NCBI GenBank assembly: GCA_016789905.1
Contig: JAEUQC010000213.1
Coordinates: 1 to 64,000, forward strand
Length of the DNA stretch: 64,000 nucleotides
Direction of reading: 5' to 3'
DNA from: Bryobacterales bacterium
Lineage (GTDB): Bacteria > Acidobacteriota > Terriglobia > Bryobacterales > Bryobacteraceae
A program made the position numbers and the translations under genes. Within the stretch, counting starts at the first letter, position 1, and the number at the start of each line of letters is the position of its first letter. The notes under the pieces were generated by a model. It was not told the origin of the DNA, searched no databases, and saw only the letters and a program-made list of their open reading frames with translations. Below, in pieces: positions 9,675-17,249 of the stretch.

Positions 9675-11000
9675 ATGGCATCCCGGCAAACGAAATTCAC
9701 GGCCTATACGGGCCTGTACGCGGCGATCTTTATCGCCGGATTGGTGATCGTCAATGTGCTGGCGGAGCGGAACAATAAGTCCGTTGACACGACGGCGAAC
9801 AAGCGCTACTCGCTGTCCGAGCAGACGGAGAAAATCGTCTCCGGACTAAAGGGCGAGGTGGTGGCGGTTTATTTCGACCGGACGAGCCGGTTCGAGACGG
9901 CCAAGGGGCTGCTGGACCGCTACTCCAACATTTCGAACAAGTTCAAAATCGAGTACGTGGACCCGGACAAAGACCCGGCGAAGGCGAAGGCCTTTGGCGC
10001 GCGGAGTTACGGCACTCTGATTCTGGACAACGGCACGCGGCGGGAAGAAGCCAAGGCGGTGACCGAGCAGGAGATCACGGGCGCGATGGCGCGCATGCAA
10101 CAGACCGGCGAGCAGATGCTGTGTTCGCTGGACGGGCATGGGGAGCGGGCGCTGGAGGGCGGCGACCCGGGGAGCTTCGGCTCCGCCAAGCAAGCACTGG
10201 AGCGCAATAACTACAAGACCCAGACCGTAAAGATGCTGGAGAAAGCGGAGATCCCGGCGGCGTGTACGATCCTGCTTTCGGCGGGCGCGCGGCGCGACTA
10301 TGGGGATGAAGCGATCGCGGCGATAAAGGGCTTTGTGGAAAAGGGCGGGGACGCGATGTTCCTGTTGACGCCGGCGATCAAAGGCGCCAAGGAAGAAGTG
10401 GACGAGAACGCGAAACTGGTGGCGCTGTTGGGGACGTGGAACGTGCAGGTGAACAACGACCTGCTGTTCGATGGGGCCGGACCTGGTGTGTTGGCAGTGG
10501 AAGACTTCAGCCAGCATCCGATTGTGCGCGACATGCGCGGCCTGCCGGCGCTCATCGCGCTGGCGCGGAGCCTGGAGGTGAAGACCGGAGCGGAGAAGCT
10601 GTTCGGTTCTTCGCCTGACGCGTTTCGCACGAAGACGCTGGACCTGCAGAAGTTGCAGGCCGGACCGACCAAGGACGGTAACGGCCCGTTTGTCTTGGGC
10701 GCGGCGACAACGGTTGGCGGCGGCGGGGATATTAAAAAGCAGGGCCGGGTGGTCGTGGTTGGCTCTGTTGACTGGGCGAGCGCGGCGATGTTGAACCGCT
10801 ATGGAAACCGGGACCTGTTCCTGAACATGGTGAACTGGCTGTCGGCCGATGAGGACCTGATCTCCATTCGCCCGAAGGAACCGGAAGACCGGCGGCTGAA
10901 CGTGAAGCCGGCGCAGTTCTGGGTGCTGTATGTGACCAGCTTCCTGCCGGCGCTGGGTGTGTTGGCGGCTGGCATCATGGTGTGGCTGAAGCGGAGATAG
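9675..11000 (+). CDS. GldG-like ABC-associated membrane protein
   Basis: Protein of 441 residues of the uncharacterised ABC-type transport accessory family that contains GldG. It has an N-terminal transmembrane helix (AAIFIAGLVIVNVLA), a large periplasmic part that begins with the family-typical KRYSLSEQTEKIV and contains DGHGERALEG, and a second transmembrane helix near the C terminus (LPALGVLAAGIMVWLKRR). The ATG at 9675 is preferred over a GTG at 9657 because GGAGG lies between them at a usable distance. It is the third gene of the ABC module, with a 5-base gap to the permease stop, and probably forms a periplasmic extension of the complex. Confidence 0.85.
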   Translation: MASRQTKFTAYTGLYAAIFIAGLVIVNVLAERNNKSVDTTANKRYSLSEQTEKIVSGLKGEVVAVYFDRTSRFETAKGLLDRYSNISNKFKIEYVDPDKDPAKAKAFGARSYGTLILDNGTRREEAKAVTEQEITGAMARMQQTGEQMLCSLDGHGERALEGGDPGSFGSAKQALERNNYKTQTVKMLEKAEIPAACTILLSAGARRDYGDEAIAAIKGFVEKGGDAMFLLTPAIKGAKEEVDENAKLVALLGTWNVQVNNDLLFDGAGPGVLAVEDFSQHPIVRDMRGLPALIALARSLEVKTGAEKLFGSSPDAFRTKTLDLQKLQAGPTKDGNGPFVLGAATTVGGGGDIKKQGRVVVVGSVDWASAAMLNRYGNRDLFLNMVNWLSADEDLISIRPKEPEDRRLNVKPAQFWVLYVTSFLPALGVLAAGIMVWLKRR

Positions 11001-11004
11001 CGGT

Positions 11005-12303
11005 ATGGATCCCAAGCGATTGATGATTGCGGCCCTGGTGCTGATCGGGCTGAGCGGCGCCCTTTGGTGGTCGAACAAGCAGGAGCAGAAGCCGGCGGCG
11101 TCGCCCGATGACGCGCCGAAAGTTTTGGAGATTCCGCAGGATCAGATCAACAAGATCGAGATCCGAAGGATGGGCGCCGAGCCGGTTGTGCTGACGAAGG
11201 GCGCGGGATGGGGAATCGCGGCGCCGGTGAAACTGCCGGCCGATGGAGACGCGGTGAACGCGATGGTGGCAACGCTGGCGGTGTTGACATCCGAACGGCT
11301 GGTGGATGAAAAAGCGGCCGATTTCAAGCCGTATGGGCTGGCGGCGCCGATTCTGTCGCTGGTGGTTGGCCGGGCGGATGGCAAGTCGCACACGCTGCAC
11401 CTGGGCGATAACGCGCCGAGCGGCGCGGCAGCCTATGCACGAGTGGAGGGCGAGCAGCGGCTGTTTCTGGTGCCCTCGGCGACGAGAGCGGCGTTGGAAA
11501 AAACATGGCGCGACCTGCGCGACAAGCGATTGCTGCCGTTCGATGCGGAGAAGGTGACGCGGGTGGAGCTTGGCGCGATTGCGTTCGGCAAGAATAGCGG
11601 CAACGCGTGGACGATTGTGCAGCCGAAGGCGCTGCGGGCCGATAACTTCGCCGCCGAAGAGTTGGTGCGCAAGCTGAAGGACGCGAAGATGGAAGTGACC
11701 AACGATACCGAGGAAGAGGCCGGCTTTCCGGCGAAGTTCGCGGCCGGGACGCCGGTGGGGATTGCCAAGGTGACCGATGCCAAGGGCACGATGCAGATTG
11801 AAGTGCGCAAGGGCAAGGAGAACGATTACTACGCGCGGTCGAGTGCCGTGGAGGGCGTTTTCAAGACTACGGCGGAATTGGGCGATGGATTGGCGAAGAA
11901 GCTGGACGACTTCCGGAACAAGAAGCTGTTTGAGTTTGGGTTCAACCAGCCGGATACGGTGGAGGTGAAGCAGGGCGGCGCGGTGTATGCGTTTAAGAAG
12001 TCGGGTAGTGATTGGAAGCGCGATGGGAAGACGGTTGAACCAGGGGAAGTGCAGCAGGTGGTGGACCGGCTGCGGGAGTTGACGGCGACGGGGTTTGCCG
12101 ACACGGGGCCGGGGGCGATTGTCGCTGAGTACGTGGTGGGTAAAGAGACGGTGGTGGTGAACCAGCAGGGCGAGAAGTACTTCGCGCGGCGCGCGAATGA
12201 GCCGGAGGTTTACGTGCTGGACGGGAAGGCAGTGAGCGAGATTAAGGATCTGGCGGCGGCGGTGAAGGAACCGGCGACGACGCCGACGCCGGCAAAAAAA
12301 TAA
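11005..12303 (+). CDS. DUF4340 domain protein of the ABC module
   Basis: Protein of 432 residues with one N-terminal anchor (MIAALVLIGLSGALWW) and a periplasmic part made of two similar beta-rich halves, as is usual for DUF4340 proteins. Examples are ITKIEIRR-like segments near 49-55 and VTRVELGAIAFG near 184-195, each followed by a W-containing stretch. DUF4340 genes commonly follow GldG-like genes, and here the gap is only 4 bases, so it is read as the fourth subunit. The C terminus is Ala/Thr/Pro/Lys-rich and the final AAA AAA TAA runs into a bidirectional terminator. Molecular function is unknown. Confidence 0.82.
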   Translation: MDPKRLMIAALVLIGLSGALWWSNKQEQKPAASPDDAPKVLEIPQDQINKIEIRRMGAEPVVLTKGAGWGIAAPVKLPADGDAVNAMVATLAVLTSERLVDEKAADFKPYGLAAPILSLVVGRADGKSHTLHLGDNAPSGAAAYARVEGEQRLFLVPSATRAALEKTWRDLRDKRLLPFDAEKVTRVELGAIAFGKNSGNAWTIVQPKALRADNFAAEELVRKLKDAKMEVTNDTEEEAGFPAKFAAGTPVGIAKVTDAKGTMQIEVRKGKENDYYARSSAVEGVFKTTAELGDGLAKKLDDFRNKKLFEFGFNQPDTVEVKQGGAVYAFKKSGSDWKRDGKTVEPGEVQQVVDRLRELTATGFADTGPGAIVAEYVVGKETVVVNQQGEKYFARRANEPEVYVLDGKAVSEIKDLAAAVKEPATTPTPAKK

Positions 12304-12323
12304 TTGGTGCCAGGCACCAATTA
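12301..12323. terminator. Bidirectional terminator overlapping two convergent stop codons
   Basis: A perfect 11-base inverted repeat (TAATTGGTGCC, A, GGCACCAATTA) covers the stop codons of both the DUF4340 gene and rsfS. It is flanked by six A on the left and TTTT on the right, so both directions get a hairpin followed by a U tract. Confidence 0.8.
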
Positions 12324-12803
12324 TTTTGGCGGTGGCTGGAGCTGTTGGGCGTCGCGGTAGAGCCGTTCGAGGTCGTAATACTCGCGGGCGGCTTCGGTGA
12401 AGATGTGGATCACCAGGTCACCGTAATCCATGAGAATCCACTCGGCGTTGCCTTGGCCTTCGATGGCCAGGACGCGTTCGCCGTGCTGCTCCTTCAACTG
12501 CTTTTGGATTTCGTCGCAAATGGCCTGATTCTGACGGTTATTGCGGCCGTGGCAAATGAAAAAGACGTCGGCCATGGCGGTGATGCCGCGCAGGTCGAGA
12601 GCTCGAATGTCGACGGCTTGCTTTTCGTCGGCGGCGCGCCAGGCGGTGATCCAAGTGGTATTGAGGTCCTCGTTCGAGGCCTCGATGATTTCCTCAACGG
12701 GCTCAGGCGGCGGAGCGGGAAGCGCTTTCTTGCGGGTGACCTTCTTTTCGGTCGGGGCCTTCTTTACTGCGGTGGTCTTCTTGCTTGTGGTTCGAACCGG
12801 CAA
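12321..12803 (-). CDS. rsfS: Ribosomal silencing factor RsfS
   Basis: RsfS binds ribosomal protein L14 and blocks subunit joining during starvation. The conserved core is present: DIRALDLRGITAMADVFFICHG, RQNQAICDEIQKQL and EGQGNAEWILMDYGDLVIHIF, ending YYDLERLYRDA. An N-terminal Lys/Pro-rich extension of about 45 residues is longer than in most homologues. I take the TTG at 12803 as the start because AGGAG lies 6 bases before it; another in-frame TTG 18 bases upstream has no such site. The gene stands alone, convergent with the DUF4340 gene and divergent from the coiled-coil gene 40 bases away. Neighbours usual elsewhere (nadD, rlmH) are absent. Confidence 0.93.
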   Translation of the reverse strand: MPVRTTSKKTTAVKKAPTEKKVTRKKALPAPPPEPVEEIIEASNEDLNTTWITAWRAADEKQAVDIRALDLRGITAMADVFFICHGRNNRQNQAICDEIQKQLKEQHGERVLAIEGQGNAEWILMDYGDLVIHIFTEAAREYYDLERLYRDAQQLQPPPK

Positions 12804-12842
12804 ATACTGCTCCTGTAACAATGTCGTACTACACTAAGTATA

Positions 12843-13679
12843 GTGCGGATCTGTGGCTTGACGTGTGTCTCCCTGCTGCTCGCGTGCGCCATGACGGCCG
12901 CCGAGACGGCCGCGGTGCGCGAGGCGCGGGAACAACTGGAGCATGTGCGAAAGCTGGCGGAGGTTGGAGCGGTTTCCAACACGAGAGTGCGTCAGGCGGA
13001 GAGCACGCTACAGCAGGCGCAGGACGACGCGGTGATCGCCGAGACGCTGGCGACGCGAGTGGAGTTGGAAGACCTGACCGAAGAGCAGTCCGCGGAGGCG
13101 ACAGCGGCGGCGGCGCGAAGGCTGGAACGGCAGAGGGAAAAGTTGGCGCGGCAGGCGCAATTGGTGGGTGAGGGTGTGGCGCCGCGGACATCGCTGGTGC
13201 CGTTGGAAGAAGAATTGGAAAGGGCACGGCGCTTGACCGATGCGATGGAGCAGAGGGCGCGGAGCCTGGCCGAGATCGCGTCGATGATCCGCGCCGAGCA
13301 GGAATTGAGCGAACAGGCGCCGGAGCAGCCGTCGATCGCCGACGGGGCCATTGCGCGGATTACGCGGTTTGTGGGCGAGAACAAGTTCGGCAACGATGAG
13401 TTCAAGCAGGTGGTGCTGGAGTTCGAGCGGAAGTTCGACCGCAAGCTGCCGGTGAGCGCGCGGGGGGAAACGGCGTTGCACCGGGCCATGGGGTTCGACC
13501 ATCGAGGCCGTGTGGACGTGGCGCTGAGCCCGGACGGGGTGGAGGGGCGGTGGCTGATGCGCTATCTGGAGCAGCGAAGAATCCCGTTCTTCGCCTTCCG
13601 CACGGCGGTGCGCGGGCAGGCGACCGCGCCGCACATCCACATGGGCCCGCCAAGCACCCGGGTTCGATTTACCGATTAA
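12843..13679 (+). CDS. Exported coiled-coil protein with M15-peptidase-like C terminus
   Basis: I do not recognise this family with certainty. Seen: a GTG start, a signal peptide (residues about 8-20, LLLACAMTAAE), then an Ala/Glu/Arg-rich coiled coil from about 22 to 155, then a compact C-terminal domain (about 165-278). The C-terminal domain contains MGFDHRGRVDVAL and ends PHIHMGPPS, an HxGxxD...HxH pattern that resembles the zinc ligands of M15-type D-Ala-D-Ala peptidases, though spacing differs from the canonical one. A role in cell-wall processing is therefore possible but only an inference. A TACACT -10-like box ends 7 bases before the GTG. hpt starts 5 bases after the stop. Confidence 0.6.
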   Translation: MRICGLTCVSLLLACAMTAAETAAVREAREQLEHVRKLAEVGAVSNTRVRQAESTLQQAQDDAVIAETLATRVELEDLTEEQSAEATAAAARRLERQREKLARQAQLVGEGVAPRTSLVPLEEELERARRLTDAMEQRARSLAEIASMIRAEQELSEQAPEQPSIADGAIARITRFVGENKFGNDEFKQVVLEFERKFDRKLPVSARGETALHRAMGFDHRGRVDVALSPDGVEGRWLMRYLEQRRIPFFAFRTAVRGQATAPHIHMGPPSTRVRFTD

Positions 13680-13684
13680 TTGAA

Positions 13685-14215
13685 ATGAATAATCCGCAGC
13701 TACGCGTACTTATCTCCGACGCTGAAATTCAGAAGCGAGTGACCGAAATCGGGGCGCAGATCACGGCGCAATACCCGGAAGGAGACCTGATCCTGATTGG
13801 GATTTTGAAGGGCGCGTTTATCTTTGTCGCCGACCTGGCACGGGCGATTCACCGCCCGGTGCGCATGGATTTCATGGGCATTTCGAGCTATGGGAAGGGG
13901 AAGAGTTCGTCGGGCGAAGTGAAAGTGACGAAGGATTTGGACACGTCCATTGAGGGGTCCAATATCATCATCGTCGAAGATATTGTGGACACGGGCGTGA
14001 CGCTGAGCTACCTGATCGGGCTGCTGCATAACCGCAAGCCGCGGAGTATCCGGATTGCGGCGCTGCTGGATAAGCCGGACCGGCGGCTACGGCCGGTGCA
14101 GGTGAGCTACACGGGGTTTACGATTCCGGATGAGTTTGTGGTGGGGTATGGGTTGGACTTTGCAGAGGACTATCGCGGGTTGAAAGATATCTGCGTATTG
14201 AGCGAAGGGGAGTAG
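13685..14215 (+). CDS. hpt: Hypoxanthine phosphoribosyltransferase
   Basis: Purine salvage enzyme converting hypoxanthine or guanine plus PRPP to the nucleotide. At 176 residues it matches the usual length. The PRPP-binding signature is IIIVEDIVDTGVTL (about residues 98-111), preceded by the loop SSYGKGKSSSGEV and followed by the DKPDRR segment. The start at 13685 is set by homology; the open frame extends upstream into the preceding gene but that part is not hpt-like. The 3' end was duplicated: a diverged copy of its codons lies at 14331-14402. Confidence 0.95.
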   Translation: MNNPQLRVLISDAEIQKRVTEIGAQITAQYPEGDLILIGILKGAFIFVADLARAIHRPVRMDFMGISSYGKGKSSSGEVKVTKDLDTSIEGSNIIIVEDIVDTGVTLSYLIGLLHNRKPRSIRIAALLDKPDRRLRPVQVSYTGFTIPDEFVVGYGLDFAEDYRGLKDICVLSEGE

Positions 14216-14295
14216 CGGCTTCGGCCGCGGCGGGCGTAAAACAGGCGGCGTACGGCGGCCTGTTCCGGTGTTGAAAACAAAACCACTTCCGCGCG

Positions 14296-14329
14296 AAAAA
14301 TCGGGGCACTGTCTGACACCGATTTTTTT
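14296..14329. terminator. Palindromic terminator-like element, copy 1
   Basis: AAAAATCGG pairs with CCGATTTTT across a 14-base loop, and the run of seven T gives a U tract for hpt transcripts. Confidence 0.65.
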
Positions 14330-14330
14330 G

Positions 14331-14402
14331 GCGCGGCCGGTGCAGGTGAGCTGTGCGGGGTTTACTGAGGCGGATGGGTTTGTGGTAGCGCGGGAGATTT
14401 GA
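14331..14402 (+). pseudogene. hpt 3' fragment (duplication remnant)
   Basis: Translates without a gap as RPVQVSCAGFTEADGFVVA, aligned with RPVQVSYTGFTIPDEFVVG of the intact hpt, then hits TGA at 14400. There is no start codon or upstream catalytic part, so this is a non-functional fragment. Confidence 0.8.
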
Positions 14403-14475
14403 ACCGTGGCGGGTGTAAAACAGGCCGCGTACGGCGGCCTGTTCCGGTGTTGAAAACACAGCTACTTCCGCGTGA

Positions 14476-14500
14476 AAAATCGGTGCCTGACACCGATTTT
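14476..14500. terminator. Palindromic terminator-like element, copy 2
   Basis: AAAATCGGTG and CACCGATTTT form perfect 10-base arms around CCTGA. It lies just past the CDGSH gene's stop and can terminate both directions. The core GGTGCCTGACACC resembles the terminator at 12301-12323. Confidence 0.7.
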
Positions 14501-14502
14501 GG

Positions 14503-14733
14503 TTAGGGCTTGGGCTTGGGGGCGGGCAGGTCGCGGGCTTCGCAGACACTCTGGAAACCGGCGCGGTTGTGCGCGCCGTCGCAGAAGGGTTTGTTTTCCG
14601 AAGCGCCGCAACGGCATAGGGATATCACCGTGCGGCCGGCAAGACCGAACTCTTTGCCGGAAGGATCGTTGATAGTGAAATCGCCTTCGAGGCGAAGGGG
14701 TCCGTTGTTGTTAACAGTTACTTTGGTTGCCAT
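14503..14733 (-). CDS. CDGSH iron-sulfur domain protein
   Basis: Small 76-residue protein with one CDGSH-type [2Fe-2S] site. The ligands are visible in CRCGASENKPFCDGAH (three Cys and the His, about residues 40-55), matching the C-x-C-x2-(S/T)-x3-P-x-C-D-G-(S/A/T)-H family pattern. Such bacterial proteins are cytoplasmic and thought to act in redox or iron-sulfur handling. It is transcribed alone, divergent from the exported-protein gene at 14775. A TACCAT box at 14746-14741 lies 7 bases before the ATG on this strand. The C terminus is a short Pro/Lys tail. Confidence 0.92.
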   Translation of the reverse strand: MATKVTVNNNGPLRLEGDFTINDPSGKEFGLAGRTVISLCRCGASENKPFCDGAHNRAGFQSVCEARDLPAPKPKP

Positions 14734-14740
14734 CGTGAAG

Positions 14741-14768
14741 ATGGTACCAGTTGAAGGGCGGCTACAAT
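14741..14768. promoter_or_regulatory. Divergent -10-like boxes of the CDGSH gene and the 14775 gene
   Basis: TACCAT on the minus strand (14746-14741) lies 7 bases before the ATG at 14733. TACAAT on the plus strand (14763-14768) lies 6 bases before the ATG at 14775. Both suggest leaderless transcription. Confidence 0.5.
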
Positions 14769-14774
14769 CAACAC

Positions 14775-16034
14775 ATGCGGCGAATTCTCGCCAGTTTATT
14801 GATGGCGGCGGCTAGCGGAGCGCAGCCGCTGGCGCCGGAAGTGCTACTGCTGGCTCGGATCAAGCAGCACATGGGACTCGTATTGGCGCGGCAGCCCAAC
14901 TATACGTGCGTAGAGACCATTGAACGATCACAGCGGACGGCGCGCGGGAAGCGATTCCGGCTATTGGACGCGCTGCACCTGGAAGTGGCAGTGGTGGACG
15001 GCAAGGAACTGTTTTCCTGGCCGGGGGAACGGGAGTTTAGAGACCGGGACATCCGCGAGCTGGCGCCAACAGGGGCGATTGGCAATGGGAGTTTCGCACT
15101 GCACGCGCGGAGCGTGTTTTTGTCGAATTCGCCGACGATTCGTTACAACGGCGAAGAGACGATTGATGGGCGAAAGTTGGCCCGTTACGACTTCGACGTG
15201 CCCCAGTTTCGCAGCGGCTATCGCGTCCGGATCGGCACCATAGAGGGCATTGTCGGCTACTACGGTTCGTTTTGGGCGGATGTGGAGACACTGGACCTGG
15301 CGCGGCTGGACGTGATTGCAAAAGAGATTCCGCCACACCTGCCACTACGCGGGACACAGGACTCGATGCGGTACGAGCGGCAGGCGATTGGGGATTCGAC
15401 TTTTCTGCTGCCGAAATCCTCGGAGATGACCATGGAGGATTTCGACGGTACGCAGAGCAGGAACGCGATTACGTTTTCGCGTTGCCGGCAATATGCGGGC
15501 GAATCGACGCTGAGTTTTGAGGAGGCGCCGGCGGGAGAGGTAACGGCGGCTCCGTTGACGGAGGCAATCTCGCTGCCGGCGGGATTGGACTTATCCATCG
15601 AATTATTGACGCGGGTGCAGTTCCCCGGCAGTGCCATTGGCGATGAGATTGAGGGCCGCGTGGTGCGGGACGCCAAGCGCAAAGGCGCGGTGGTGGTGCC
15701 GAAAGGGGCGATCGTGAAAGGGAACATCGCGCTGTTGGAATCAGGATACGAGCCGCGAGGGCAGCGGATGCACAGCGTGGCGTTCCAATGGCGCGAAATA
15801 ACCTTCGATGGCAAAGCGGGCCCATTCGAGGGACAATTGGAAGCAGGCGGCGCGATTCCGGTTAACGAATCCAGCAGCCGAGGCATCTACCAGCGCCCGC
15901 CGCAATTGGCGCGAGGAGTGCAGCGGCACCGCGATGTTTTTTACGTTAGAAAGGAAACCCTTGATCTCCCGCGCGGTCTGCTGCTGCAGTGGCGGACGAC
16001 AAAAGGCGGGGGTTCCGGAGCAAAAAAGCCGTGA
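14775..16034 (+). CDS. Exported protein of unknown function
   Basis: I do not recognise the family. The 419-residue protein starts at ATG 14775 with a signal peptide (RRILASLLMAAASGAQ). The first ~230 residues are a mixed region beginning YTCVETIERSQR, which resembles acidobacterial exported proteins of unknown role. The C-terminal part contains VQFPGSAIGDEIEGRVV followed by VVVPKGAIVKGNIALL, a beta-rich pattern similar to the TrbI/VirB10-like SxIxGxV...IPxGSxLxG repeat; this may only be a shared fold. Its stop overlaps the GH88 gene by four bases (GTGA), so the two are probably translated together. Confidence 0.7.
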   Translation: MRRILASLLMAAASGAQPLAPEVLLLARIKQHMGLVLARQPNYTCVETIERSQRTARGKRFRLLDALHLEVAVVDGKELFSWPGEREFRDRDIRELAPTGAIGNGSFALHARSVFLSNSPTIRYNGEETIDGRKLARYDFDVPQFRSGYRVRIGTIEGIVGYYGSFWADVETLDLARLDVIAKEIPPHLPLRGTQDSMRYERQAIGDSTFLLPKSSEMTMEDFDGTQSRNAITFSRCRQYAGESTLSFEEAPAGEVTAAPLTEAISLPAGLDLSIELLTRVQFPGSAIGDEIEGRVVRDAKRKGAVVVPKGAIVKGNIALLESGYEPRGQRMHSVAFQWREITFDGKAGPFEGQLEAGGAIPVNESSSRGIYQRPPQLARGVQRHRDVFYVRKETLDLPRGLLLQWRTTKGGGSGAKKP

Positions 16035-17161
16035 TCCAGTTCACTCTAGAAACCGATAAAGCCCTGTTTGAGAAGTCGATGCGCTTTGCGCAGAAACAGG
16101 TGAAGCGCGTGATTGACAATAATCCTGGCTTCTATCCGATGTACACGAAAGACGGCAAATGGAAGCACGACGGCCCGGCATGGACGCGCTGGTGCGATGG
16201 CTTTCTGCCGGGCATGATGTGGCTGTTCCGCCGGTTTGAAGCCGAGACGGGCGGCAAAGATCCGGAGTATTGGTACAAGAAAGCCGTTGACTACACCAAG
16301 CCCCTGGAGAAGAGGAAGAGCGACAAGGATGTGCACGACCTTGGGTTCGTTTTCCAGCACTCCTACTACCGCTGGTTTCAGGTGGACCGGGACCCGAAGC
16401 TGGAAGAGATTGTGGTGGAAGCGGGCAAGACGCTTGCGCTGCGATACCGGGACAAAGGCAACTATCTGCGTTCGTTCGTGGCGGAGAATTCGTTGTTCAT
16501 CGACATCATGATGAACGTGGGGCTGGTGTTCTACGCGGCGCGGGCGACAGGGGACAAGAACCTGCGCGAGATCGCGACGCGCCATTCGCTGACTACGCGG
16601 CGGTTCCTGGTGCGTGGGGATGGTTCGACGGCGCACGAAGGAATCTTTGACATTGAGACGGGCGAGTTCCTGCGGGAAGCGACGCAGCAAGGCTATCGGG
16701 CGGATTCCTGCTGGGCGCGCGGGCTGGCTTGGGCCATCTATGGATTTTCCACGGCCTATGAATACAGCCGCGACCCGCACTTCCTGGAAACGGCCGAGGA
16801 CTGCGCGGACTACTATGTGACACACGCGAACGGGGACGGGATGGCGCCGTGGGACTTCAACGCGCCGGCCGACCAACGCAAGCAGATTGACACTTCCGCG
16901 GCGGCGATTGCGGCGAGCGCGATGCTGCGATTGGGCCGCCTGCTGCACGACCCAGTGAAGGGCCACTTCTACTGGAACACGGGCGTGCGGATACTGCGGA
17001 CGCTATGCCAAAACCACCTGGCGGACAAGGACAAAGAGTGGGAAGGCATATTGAAGGGCGGCGTGTACCACCTGCACAAAAACCTGGGCGTAAACGAGAG
17101 CGTGATGTGGGGCGACCACTTCTTTGTGGAAGCGCTGGAGCACGCGCTGCGGAGGATTTAG
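16031..17161 (+). CDS. GH88-family unsaturated glucuronyl hydrolase
   Basis: Removes unsaturated uronic acids from the ends of oligosaccharides made by polysaccharide lyases. Seen in the 376-residue protein: WTRWCDGFLPGMMWLF (about residues 49-64), DLGFVFQHSYYRWF (about 100-113), and RADSCWARGLAWAIYGF, all typical of the GH88 alpha6/alpha6 barrel, with conserved Asp residues in the first two. The GTG at 16031 overlaps the upstream stop and has GGAG 11 bases before it, so it is preferred over a GTG 42 bases upstream. No signal peptide is seen, so the enzyme is probably cytoplasmic, acting on imported oligosaccharides. Confidence 0.88.
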   Translation: MIQFTLETDKALFEKSMRFAQKQVKRVIDNNPGFYPMYTKDGKWKHDGPAWTRWCDGFLPGMMWLFRRFEAETGGKDPEYWYKKAVDYTKPLEKRKSDKDVHDLGFVFQHSYYRWFQVDRDPKLEEIVVEAGKTLALRYRDKGNYLRSFVAENSLFIDIMMNVGLVFYAARATGDKNLREIATRHSLTTRRFLVRGDGSTAHEGIFDIETGEFLREATQQGYRADSCWARGLAWAIYGFSTAYEYSRDPHFLETAEDCADYYVTHANGDGMAPWDFNAPADQRKQIDTSAAAIAASAMLRLGRLLHDPVKGHFYWNTGVRILRTLCQNHLADKDKEWEGILKGGVYHLHKNLGVNESVMWGDHFFVEALEHALRRI

Positions 17162-17182
17162 TTTTCCCATGACGGCGGGAGC

Positions 17183-17217
17183 AGCGGCGCCAGGCTTGTT
17201 CTTAGCTTGGCGCCGCT
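17183..17217. terminator. Hairpin between convergent GH88 and OmpA-like genes
   Basis: AGCGGCGCCA (17183-17192) pairs perfectly with TGGCGCCGCT (17208-17217), with an extra GCT/AGC pairing inside the loop. No strong T tract follows, so termination is likely but not certain. Confidence 0.55.
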
Positions 17218-17249
17218 GGCTTCGCCATGGCGAGTTTTCGCGGGGCGGG

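Larger units (their letters stand above)
14091..14500 (+). repeat. Degenerate tandem duplication of the hpt 3' end and its downstream region
   Basis: Two copies are visible. Copy 1 runs from about 14091 (inside hpt) to 14330; copy 2 from about 14335 to 14500. The hpt part matches at an offset of 244 bases. The non-coding part, starting at CGGGCGTAAAACAGG (14231) and CGGGTGTAAAACAGG (14410), matches at an offset of 179, so copy 2 lost about 65 bases holding the end of hpt. Each copy has an inner AACAGGC/GCCTGTT hairpin (14240-14264 in copy 1) and ends in an AAAATCGG...CCGATTTT palindrome. Confidence 0.85.
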
